Shown here piece after piece: positions 1 through 5,716 of a DNA stretch of 6,297 nucleotides; the first letter of the stretch is position 1; each line of letters starts with the position of its first letter. A program made the position numbers and the translations under genes. The notes under the pieces were generated by a model that did no database searches, was not told the origin of the DNA, and worked only from the letters and a program-made list of their open reading frames with translations. Source of the stretch: Fimenecus sp045579305 (GTDB lineage Bacteria; Bacillota; Clostridia; Oscillospirales; Acutalibacteraceae); the NCBI GenBank assembly GCA_045579305.1, contig JAZNLY010000119.1, positions 1 to 6,297 of the forward strand. The letters are read 5' to 3'.

Positions 1-3000
1 TTGGTGAACAGTCAACAAAGAGCCTTCGTGGTTCAAAAATGGAAGATGTTATTTTCAGCGGTACAAAGTTCCGTAAGGCGACAGGCTTTGCGGAGGTTAC
101 ACTTTGTCTTGACAATACTGACCGCACACTCGGTAAGGATAGTGATGAAGTAAGCATTACTCGTCGTTTCTATCGCAGTGGTGACAGTGAATATAAAATC
201 AATGGTGAGAGTGTAAGACTACGTGATATAAACGAATTGTTTATGGATACCGGTCTTGGTCGTGATGGTTATTCAATGGTCAGTCAGGGTAAGATTGCTG
301 AACTCATTTCTTCAAAATCAGGTGAACGTCGTGAGATGTTTGAAGAAGCAGCAGGTATTTCTCACTTCCGTTATAAGAGACATGATGCACTTAAAAGACT
401 TTCCCAGGCAGAGGAAAACCTTGTGCGATTAAGAGATATTTTATCGGAACTTGAAAGTCGTGTCGGACCATTAAAAACACAGAGTGAAAAGGCACAGAAG
501 TTTTTAGTCCTTGCCGAAGAAAGAAAAAATCTTGAAATCGGTATCTGGCTTTATAATATCGAGAAGACTCAGGAAAAATTGAAGGAACAGGACAGAAAAA
601 TCGATATTGCTTCTGTTCAGTACAAGGATGCACAGCGTCAGCTTGAAGAAATTGAGCAGAAGATGAATGATATAATTGAAAAGACCCGTGAAATCAATGT
701 GAAAATTGAGGAAGTCCGTTCATCAACATCTCATTATGAAGAACAAGCAGCTGAGCTTGAAGCACAGGCTAAAGTTTACGAGAACTCAATTTTACATAAC
801 AACGAGTCTATTGAAAGACTGGAAAAAGATAAATTGGTGGCAAATCAGGATGATTTGGACATTGATGCTCAGGTTATGGAAACAGAAGAGCAGAAGAAAA
901 AGTCACAGGAAGGTCTTGAAGAAGCTAACAGAAAGCTTGAAGAACAGACTGCTGAAATTGAAAAGCTTCAGGTTGAAAACAACGAGTTCGCAACTGTTGC
1001 CGCTGAACTTGCAAAGGAAATCTCTTTGCTTACAGTAAATCTTGCAGATAACAGAGTTATCAGTGAAACTGCAAACTCACAGATTGAAGAAATTAATACA
1101 AGAATTACTGCAATAAACGAGCTTTTAGGTAATCGAAAAGAAGTTGTTTTAGCACTCGAAGAAAAGAAAAACAATGCTAAAAATATTCTTGATGAATGTA
1201 CTGAAAAAATCAACGGATATAAAAATGCCGTTGACGGTTACAGAATAAAAGTACAGACAAGAACTGAAAAGAAGGAAAAGGTCAATGCTGAAATCAACAC
1301 GCTTCAGAGTGAAATTGACCGTAAGAATGAAAGAATCAGAATTCTTGATGACCTTGAAAAGAATATGGAGGGTTATCAGGGCTCTGTACGTAGCGTTATG
1401 AAAGAAAGCAAGCGTGGTGCATTAAGAGGCATTCACGGACCACTTTCACAACTCATAACTGTTAAGGACAAATATTCAGTAGCAGTTGAAACTGCTCTCG
1501 CAAATGCTATTCAGAATGTTGTTGTTGATAACGAAAACGATGCGAAAAAGGCTATCGCATTCCTGAAAGAAACTCGTGGTGGACGTGCAACATTCTTACC
1601 ACTTACTGCAATCAAGTCGAGAAGTCTTGATGAAAAAGACCTTGATGATTGCTATGGTTATGTAAATATTGCTTCTGAACTTGTTTCAACTGACAGACAA
1701 TACAGAGATATTATCGAAAATCTCCTTGGTAAAACTGTTGTTTGTGAGGATATAGATTCTGCCATTTCAATGGCAAAGAAATATAAAAACAGATTTAAAA
1801 TTGTTACACTTGATGGCCAGGTTATCAATGCCGGTGGTTCAATGACCGGTGGTAGTAAGGCTCATGGCGTAGGAATGCTCAGTCGTAGTAACGAGATTGA
1901 AAAGCTGACTGCAAGTGTAAAGAATTTGGAAGAAAAGAAAGAATCACTTCTTATTCAGGAAAAAATGCTTTCAGAGGATTTGGCAGCTGCTATTGCTGAC
2001 CTGAATGGTATCGAGGGTGATATTCTTTCCGCAAACGAAGAAAAAATCCGTCTTGAGGGTGAATATAACCTTGCTGCCCAGCAGTATGAAACTTCATCAG
2101 GTGGAGTTGGTGAACTCATCGAAGAAGAAAGAATACTTACAGAAAGAATTGAAAAAATAAAAGAAGATAGTCATACAGCAAAAACAAAAGTTGAAGAATT
2201 AACTGTTGAAATTGCAGAAAAAGAAAAGAGCCTTGAAGCAGTCAGTGGTGACAGAGAGAGTCTTACCCTTGTCCGCGAAGAGCTTTCACAGAAGGCTGAA
2301 CAAATTCGTCTTGAGATTCTTAGCTTTGAAAAAGATATTGAATCTGCTGATGACAATATTCGCAGACTTAATATTCTCAAGGGTTCACATTCTGACCGAT
2401 TAGAAGAGCTGGACAAGGAAATCGAAGCATTCAGAAATAAAAATATCTGGCTAACAAAGGATATCGAAAGCTTACATGAATCCGCAGAGGCACTTCGTAA
2501 GCAGTGTGGCGATGCAAAGACAGATGTTGACGTGTTGCTTGATGCGCGTGCACAGTTGGAAAAAGAAAATACCGACCTTCGTAATCTTGAAAAAGAAAAG
2601 AGTTCTGAAAGGGAGCGAATCAGCGGTGACCTTGCTCGTCTTGAAGAGCGAAAAGCATCAATGCTCAATGAGTATGAGGAGTACAACTCAAAGCTTTATG
2701 ATGAGTATCAGTTGACAAGACGTGAGGCTATTGCTCTTGAAATCGTAATCGAAAATATCGGTGACGCAAGAACTCGTCTTTCAGCACTCAAGAATGAAAT
2801 CAGAGGACTTGGTTCAGTTAATGTTTCTGCTATTGATGAGTACAAGGAAGTTTCTGAAAGATATGAATTTATGTCAGAACAAATCGGAGATGTTGAAAAA
2901 TCAAAGGCAGAGCTTATAAGACTTATTGATGACCTTACAACAAAGATGAGCGTTCAGTTCCGTGAACAGTTCCAGAAAATCAATGTTGCATTCGGTGAAA

Positions 3001-3428
3001 CCTTTGCTGAGCTTTTTGGTGGTGGTAAAGCAGAATTGGTGCTTGAAGATGAGATGAATGTCCTTGAATGTGATATTGAAATCAAGGTTCAGCCACCGGG
3101 CAAAAATGTTCAGAATATCAACCTGCTTTCAGGTGGCGAAAAAGGACTTTCTGCTATTGCACTTCTCTTTGCAATTCTTAAAGTTACTCCTGCACCATTC
3201 GTAATTTTCGACGAGGTTGAGGCAGCACTTGACGATGTCAACGTTGTGCGTTATGCACAATATGTAAGAAGAATGACAAAGAATACACAGTTTATTCTTA
3301 TTACTCACCGTCGTGGCACAATGGAAGAAGCAGATATGCTTTATGGTGTTACAATGCAAGAAGAAGGCGTGTCAAAGATTTTAGAGTTGAAAACTGCTGA
3401 ACTGGCTCGTAAATTAGGGTTAGCTTAA
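1..3428 (+). CDS. smc: Chromosome segregation/condensation ATPase Smc (5'-partial)
   Basis: Smc is the cytoplasmic ATPase of the Smc-ScpAB condensin complex, which compacts and helps segregate the chromosome. The gene enters from the left: the first full codon is at 3 and reads GEQSTKSLRGSKMEDV, the conserved stretch shortly after Walker A. The ATG at 39 is therefore internal and Walker A lies outside the window. About 1141 residues are visible, against roughly 1190 in a full protein. The order is: N-terminal head with the Q-loop (YSMVSQGKI, Gln codon 285-287); first coiled-coil arm about 390-1360; hinge about 1371-1856, ending in GGSMTGGS; second coiled-coil arm about 1890-2800; C-terminal head with ABC signature LSGGE (3126-3140), Walker B FVIFDEVEAALD (catalytic Glu codon 3213-3215) and ITHRRGTMEEAD. 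The signature and Walker B separate it from other coiled-coil ATPases. No frameshift is seen. It ends in TAA, followed by a palindromic repeat and then ftsY, a common Firmicute neighbour. Confidence 0.97.
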   Translation, partial: GEQSTKSLRGSKMEDVIFSGTKFRKATGFAEVTLCLDNTDRTLGKDSDEVSITRRFYRSGDSEYKINGESVRLRDINELFMDTGLGRDGYSMVSQGKIAELISSKSGERREMFEEAAGISHFRYKRHDALKRLSQAEENLVRLRDILSELESRVGPLKTQSEKAQKFLVLAEERKNLEIGIWLYNIEKTQEKLKEQDRKIDIASVQYKDAQRQLEEIEQKMNDIIEKTREINVKIEEVRSSTSHYEEQAAELEAQAKVYENSILHNNESIERLEKDKLVANQDDLDIDAQVMETEEQKKKSQEGLEEANRKLEEQTAEIEKLQVENNEFATVAAELAKEISLLTVNLADNRVISETANSQIEEINTRITAINELLGNRKEVVLALEEKKNNAKNILDECTEKINGYKNAVDGYRIKVQTRTEKKEKVNAEINTLQSEIDRKNERIRILDDLEKNMEGYQGSVRSVMKESKRGALRGIHGPLSQLITVKDKYSVAVETALANAIQNVVVDNENDAKKAIAFLKETRGGRATFLPLTAIKSRSLDEKDLDDCYGYVNIASELVSTDRQYRDIIENLLGKTVVCEDIDSAISMAKKYKNRFKIVTLDGQVINAGGSMTGGSKAHGVGMLSRSNEIEKLTASVKNLEEKKESLLIQEKMLSEDLAAAIADLNGIEGDILSANEEKIRLEGEYNLAAQQYETSSGGVGELIEEERILTERIEKIKEDSHTAKTKVEELTVEIAEKEKSLEAVSGDRESLTLVREELSQKAEQIRLEILSFEKDIESADDNIRRLNILKGSHSDRLEELDKEIEAFRNKNIWLTKDIESLHESAEALRKQCGDAKTDVDVLLDARAQLEKENTDLRNLEKEKSSERERISGDLARLEERKASMLNEYEEYNSKLYDEYQLTRREAIALEIVIENIGDARTRLSALKNEIRGLGSVNVSAIDEYKEVSERYEFMSEQIGDVEKSKAELIRLIDDLTTKMSVQFREQFQKINVAFGETFAELFGGGKAELVLEDEMNVLECDIEIKVQPPGKNVQNINLLSGGEKGLSAIALLFAILKVTPAPFVIFDEVEAALDDVNVVRYAQYVRRMTKNTQFILITHRRGTMEEADMLYGVTMQEEGVSKILELKTAELARKLGLA

Positions 3429-3439
3429 TTTAGATACAA

Positions 3440-3521
3440 GTCATTCTGAGCGAAGCGAAGAATCTCAATAAACAAGCACCAAGATACAGAGATTCTTCGT
3501 CGTTACACTCTTCAGAATGAC
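3440..3521. repeat. Imperfect intergenic palindrome, copy 1
   Basis: The left arm (3440-3466) is GTCATTCTG, then 7 nt (AGCGAAG), then CGAAGAATCTC. The right arm (3489-3521) is GAGATTCTTCG, then 13 nt, then CAGAATGAC. The outer 9 bp and inner 11 bp are exact reverse complements, the internal loop is asymmetric (7 against 13 nt) and a 22-nt spacer separates the arms. A second copy with the same outer and inner blocks lies at 5320-5382. This looks like a dispersed REP-like or miniature-transposon-like element rather than a gene-specific regulator. The family identity is inference. Confidence 0.85.
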
Positions 3522-3538
3522 ATAAAAACAAATTCTCG

Positions 3539-3544
3539 AAAGGA
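3539..3544 (+). promoter_or_regulatory. Ribosome binding site of ftsY
   Basis: AAAGGA lies 8 nt before the ATG at 3553, a normal Shine-Dalgarno position. It sits outside the palindrome, so folding of the repeat would not directly bury it. Confidence 0.75.
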
Positions 3545-3552
3545 ATATCATT

Positions 3553-4749
3553 ATGGGAATTTTTAAGAAAATAAATTTTGGTCTGACAAAGACAAGAAAT
3601 AAAATGGCGGGAGCTATTGATGATATGCTCGATAGCTTCGACGAAATTACAGAGGACCTTTATATTGAACTTGAAGAGATTCTTGTTATGGGCGACGTTG
3701 GTGTTACAACTGCCGTTGAAATTACACAGAAACTTCGTGAAGAAGCCGAAAAAGGTAAAATTAAGGATGCAAATGAGGTCCGTCAGAAAATTAAGGAAAT
3801 TATTTCTGAATTTCTTTATGGTGGCGAGGATATGGGTCTTATTACAGTGCCTTCAATCATCCTTGTTATCGGTGTAAATGGTGTTGGTAAAACAACAACA
3901 ATCGGTAAAATGGCTGCTATGTATAAGGCACAGGGCAGGAGCGTTATTCTCGGCCCTGCCGACACATTCCGTGCTGCTGCTATTGACCAGTTGCAAATCT
4001 GGGCTGACCGTGCCGGTGTTGATATCATTAAACACAAAGAGGGTGCTGACCCTGCTGCAGTTGTATTTGATACAATAAGTGCTGCAAAGGCAAGAGATAG
4101 TGAAATTGTCATTATCGATACTGCGGGACGACTTCACAATAAGAAAAATCTTATGGACGAGCTTAATAAGATTTATCGTGTTATCGACCGTGAATTGCCA
4201 TATTCTGACCGTGAAGTTTTGTTGGTGCTTGATGCAACAACAGGTCAGAATGCAGTTAATCAGGCAAGAGAATTCAAGTCGGTTGCTGATATTACTGGTA
4301 TCGTACTTACAAAACTTGACGGTACTGCCCGTGGCGGCGTTGTTCTCGCAATCAAGAACGAGCTTGGAATTCCGGTTAAGTTTATCGGTGTGGGCGAACA
4401 GATTGACGACTTGCAACCATTCAAACCATCAGCCTTTGCAGATGGCTTGTTTGATAAGATAGAGTACAAGGATGAGGAGGATATCCAGATTGAAATTGTT
4501 GAAGAGAGTAAACAAGAACTCGAAGAAGTTAATGAAGATATTTTACAAAAAGAAGAACTCACCCTTGAACACGCTGGAGGAAATGAAGAAGATTCCGACA
4601 CAGTTGACAGCGGATTGGAACAGGAAGAAGAGGTAACAGAAACAGAAGAAGGAACAGTAGAAGAAACAGAAACTGAAACTGAGTCTGAACCGGAGAAAAA
4701 AGAAAAGAAGAGAAGGGGATTCTTTGGACTTTTTAATCGCAACTCATAA
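3553..4749 (+). CDS. ftsY: Signal recognition particle receptor FtsY, with acidic C-terminal tail
   Basis: FtsY is the membrane-associated SRP receptor GTPase. It pairs with Ffh to deliver translating ribosomes to the Sec translocon. The 398-residue protein starts with a short amphipathic/basic segment (MGIFKKINFGLTKTRNK), then the helical N domain to about residue 95. The G domain carries Walker A GVNGVGKT (107-114), DTFRAAA (137-143), DTAGR (189-193), DATTGQ (227-232), TKLDG (253-257) and the closing GVGEQIDDLQPF (279-290). The fold should end near residue 303. The rest is unusual: residues 306-381 contain 34 Asp/Glu out of 76 by hand count, with a Glu/Thr-rich stretch, and then the last 17 residues are KKEKKRRGFFGLFNRNS. 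Long acidic A domains of FtsY normally precede the NG core, as in E. coli. The start is supported by the RBS at 3539. The 3' end overlaps rdgB by 26 nt. Confidence 0.97.
   Translation: MGIFKKINFGLTKTRNKMAGAIDDMLDSFDEITEDLYIELEEILVMGDVGVTTAVEITQKLREEAEKGKIKDANEVRQKIKEIISEFLYGGEDMGLITVPSIILVIGVNGVGKTTTIGKMAAMYKAQGRSVILGPADTFRAAAIDQLQIWADRAGVDIIKHKEGADPAAVVFDTISAAKARDSEIVIIDTAGRLHNKKNLMDELNKIYRVIDRELPYSDREVLLVLDATTGQNAVNQAREFKSVADITGIVLTKLDGTARGGVVLAIKNELGIPVKFIGVGEQIDDLQPFKPSAFADGLFDKIEYKDEEDIQIEIVEESKQELEEVNEDILQKEELTLEHAGGNEEDSDTVDSGLEQEEEVTETEEGTVEETETETESEPEKKEKKRRGFFGLFNRNS
4468..4746 (+). other. Acidic C-terminal extension of FtsY ending in a basic/aromatic motif
   Basis: This is a sub-region of ftsY encoding residues 306-398. 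Residues 306-381 are highly acidic and probably disordered. Within them, 4633-4686 is low-complexity DNA built of near-repeated GAA/ACA codons encoding Glu-Thr runs. Residues 382-398 (4696-4746) switch to basic and then aromatic: KKEKKRRGFFGLFNRNS. From memory, E. coli FtsY begins with a very similar KEKKRGFF segment followed by its acidic A domain, so here the same kind of module appears at the opposite end. A membrane- or translocon-contacting role is inference. Confidence 0.75.
4713..4726 (+). promoter_or_regulatory. Ribosome binding site and TTG start of rdgB, inside ftsY
   Basis: AAGGGGA (4713-4719) precedes the TTG at 4724 by 4 nt, within the last codons of ftsY. TTG is the only usual start codon (ATG/GTG/TTG) between the upstream in-frame stop at 4658 and the conserved N-terminus. 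The next ATG (4751) would delete the family's nucleotide-binding motif. The overlap suggests that rdgB translation is coupled to ftsY. Confidence 0.8.
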
Positions 4750-5311
4750 TATGAAAAAACAAGCCGAGTTACAGAGAATTCTGGCTCCGCTTGGTATAAA
4801 TGTTTTAACTGCTGATATGGCAGGAATTGAACTTTCCGAGGTTGACGAAACCGGGGAAACTTTTGAAGAAAATGCATTTTTAAAGGCTGATAGTGGCTGT
4901 AAAGAAAGCGGAATGGTCTGTGTTGCAGACGATTCAGGACTTATGGTTGACTACCTTGACGGTGCACCGGGTGTGTATTCGGCTCGTTTCGGTGGTGAAC
5001 ACGGGAATGATGCAAAAAACAACGAAAAACTTCTGGGATTAATGAAGAATGTTCCTGATGAGGAGAGAACCGCACGATTTGTTAGTTGTGTTTGTTGCTG
5101 TTTTCCTGATGGAAGAAGCTTTACTGTCCGTGGCACATGCGAAGGAATTATTGCACACGAAGTGCATGGAAATGGTGGGTTTGGTTATGACCCTGTTTTC
5201 CTTGTAGGGGAAAAGACATTCGGTGAACTTTTTGCAGAAGAAAAAGACAAAGTAAGTCACCGTGGAAATGCACTTAGAAAATTTGTAGAAGAATTACCAA
5301 AATATTTATAA
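4724..5311 (+). CDS. rdgB: RdgB/HAM1-family non-canonical purine NTP pyrophosphatase
   Basis: This family hydrolyses dITP, ITP and XTP to the monophosphate and pyrophosphate, keeping deaminated purines out of DNA and RNA. The protein has 195 residues, the usual family length. Family motifs in order are: N-terminal IATHNMKK (5-12), corresponding to the phosphate-binding T/SxNxxK loop; ETGETFEENAFLKA (42-55) with the metal-binding Glu; ADDSGL (68-73) with the catalytic Asp; GAPGVYSARFGG (80-91); GNGGFGYDPVF (149-159); and EEKDKVSHRGNAL (172-184), the base-recognition end. Starting at TTG 4724 keeps the first motif intact. The gene overlaps ftsY by 26 nt, and its TAA is followed by the second palindrome copy 8 nt later. 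One oddity is a run of cysteines, CVCCC (122-126), in the strand before FPDG. Confidence 0.95.
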   Translation: MDFLIATHNMKKQAELQRILAPLGINVLTADMAGIELSEVDETGETFEENAFLKADSGCKESGMVCVADDSGLMVDYLDGAPGVYSARFGGEHGNDAKNNEKLLGLMKNVPDEERTARFVSCVCCCFPDGRSFTVRGTCEGIIAHEVHGNGGFGYDPVFLVGEKTFGELFAEEKDKVSHRGNALRKFVEELPKYL

Positions 5312-5319
5312 AGAGATTG

Positions 5320-5382
5320 GTCATTCTGAGTATAGCGAAGAATCTCATATAGATTCTTCGTCACTTCGTTCCTCAGAATGAC
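5320..5382. repeat. Imperfect intergenic palindrome, copy 2
   Basis: The left arm is GTCATTCTG (5320-5328), 7 nt (AGTATAG), then CGAAGAATCT (5336-5345). A 5-nt loop follows. The right arm is AGATTCTTCG (5351-5360), 13 nt, then CAGAATGAC (5374-5382). The inner 10 bp and outer 9 bp pair exactly. The conserved blocks and the 7/13-nt internal asymmetry match the copy at 3440-3521, while the spacer is much shorter (5 against 22 nt). The stem should fold well as RNA. Confidence 0.87.
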
Positions 5383-5402
5383 AAACAAAAGATAGTAGTT
5401 TT

Positions 5403-5407
5403 AGGAG
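5403..5407 (+). promoter_or_regulatory. Ribosome binding site of yhbY
   Basis: AGGAG lies 6 nt before the ATG at 5414. This is the strongest Shine-Dalgarno match in the window and it fixes the yhbY start. Confidence 0.8.
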
Positions 5408-5413
5408 AATAAT

Positions 5414-5716
5414 ATGACAAGTAAGGAAAGAGCATATTGGAGAGGTCAGGCTAATGGACTTCAGGCATTATTCCAGGTTGGCAAGGGTGGAATTTCAGAT
5501 GCACTTATAAAGCAGACTGATGACGCACTCAGAGCACGTGAGCTTATTAAAATTAAAGTGCTTTTAGAAACAAGCCCTGAAAAGCCGAAGGAAATCGCAC
5601 AGAAATTAGCAGAAGCAACAAACAGTGATTGTGTTGGTGTTATCGGTGGCAGTATGATATTCTATCGTTATAACCCAGAACTTCATAAAGATGAAAAGAA
5701 GAAGGCGAGAAAATGA
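5414..5716 (+). CDS. yhbY: YhbY-family ribosome assembly RNA-binding protein (CRM domain)
   Basis: YhbY proteins are single CRM-domain (CRS1-YhbY) RNA-binding proteins that associate with pre-50S ribosomal particles. In B. subtilis the homologue is YqeI. The 100-residue protein is the expected length and is essentially all domain: an N-terminal helix (about 4-20), QVGKGG (21-26) carrying the GxxG RNA-contact loop, a helix with DDALRARELIKIKVL (36-50), and the terminal strand VIGGSMIFYRYNP (75-87). A basic tail (KDEKKKARK) ends the protein. It is preceded by a good RBS, and its TGA overlaps the nadD ATG as ATGA, so the two are very likely translationally coupled. yhbY-nadD adjacency is typical of Firmicutes. 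Confidence 0.94.
   Translation: MTSKERAYWRGQANGLQALFQVGKGGISDALIKQTDDALRARELIKIKVLLETSPEKPKEIAQKLAEATNSDCVGVIGGSMIFYRYNPELHKDEKKKARK

Larger units (their letters stand above)
3429..3552. other. smc-ftsY intergenic region
   Basis: This 124-nt gap is mostly filled by the imperfect palindrome at 3440-3521. It ends with the ftsY ribosome binding site. I see no convincing -35/-10 pair, and no run of T after the palindrome that would make it a classical intrinsic terminator. Read-through transcription from smc into ftsY is therefore plausible, but this is inference. Confidence 0.6.
5312..5413. other. rdgB-yhbY intergenic region
   Basis: This 102-nt gap is dominated by the palindrome at 5320-5382. 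An A-rich stretch and the yhbY ribosome binding site follow. No clear promoter is visible, and no T-tract follows the palindrome, so a classical terminator is not supported. Confidence 0.6.

Noticed and set aside
2171..2686. 171-codon antisense open frame, Ser/Arg/Phe-rich
   Set aside because: It is the reverse of Glu/Lys-rich Smc coiled-coil codons, with no recognisable motif. The same applies to the other antisense and shifted frames inside smc.
39..3428. ATG at 39 as the true start of smc
   Set aside because: In-frame codons from position 3 encode the conserved GEQSTKSLRGSK stretch, so the gene extends beyond the left edge and the ATG is internal.
3440..3530. Palindrome 1 as an intrinsic terminator of smc
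   Set aside because: The sequence after the stem is A-rich, not T-rich, and the stem has a large internal asymmetry. The same holds for the copy at 5320-5382.
3429..3552. Promoter for ftsY in the gap
   Set aside because: No acceptable -35/-10 pair at proper spacing was visible. A weak or alternative promoter cannot be excluded.
3853..4416. 187-codon antisense open frame within ftsY
   Set aside because: It lies entirely over the conserved GTPase motifs of FtsY and shows no domain of its own.
4260..4877. 205-codon antisense open frame across the ftsY/rdgB junction
   Set aside because: It is a serine-rich shadow of the Glu-rich FtsY tail, overlapping two well-supported genes and with no family motif.
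4751..5311. ATG at 4751 as the rdgB start
   Set aside because: It would remove IATHN, part of the conserved phosphate-binding loop, and has no good Shine-Dalgarno; the TTG at 4724 has one.
3440..5382. Repeats as part of a CRISPR array
   Set aside because: There are only two copies, nearly 1.9 kb apart, with coding sequence between and strong inverted symmetry rather than regular direct repeats.
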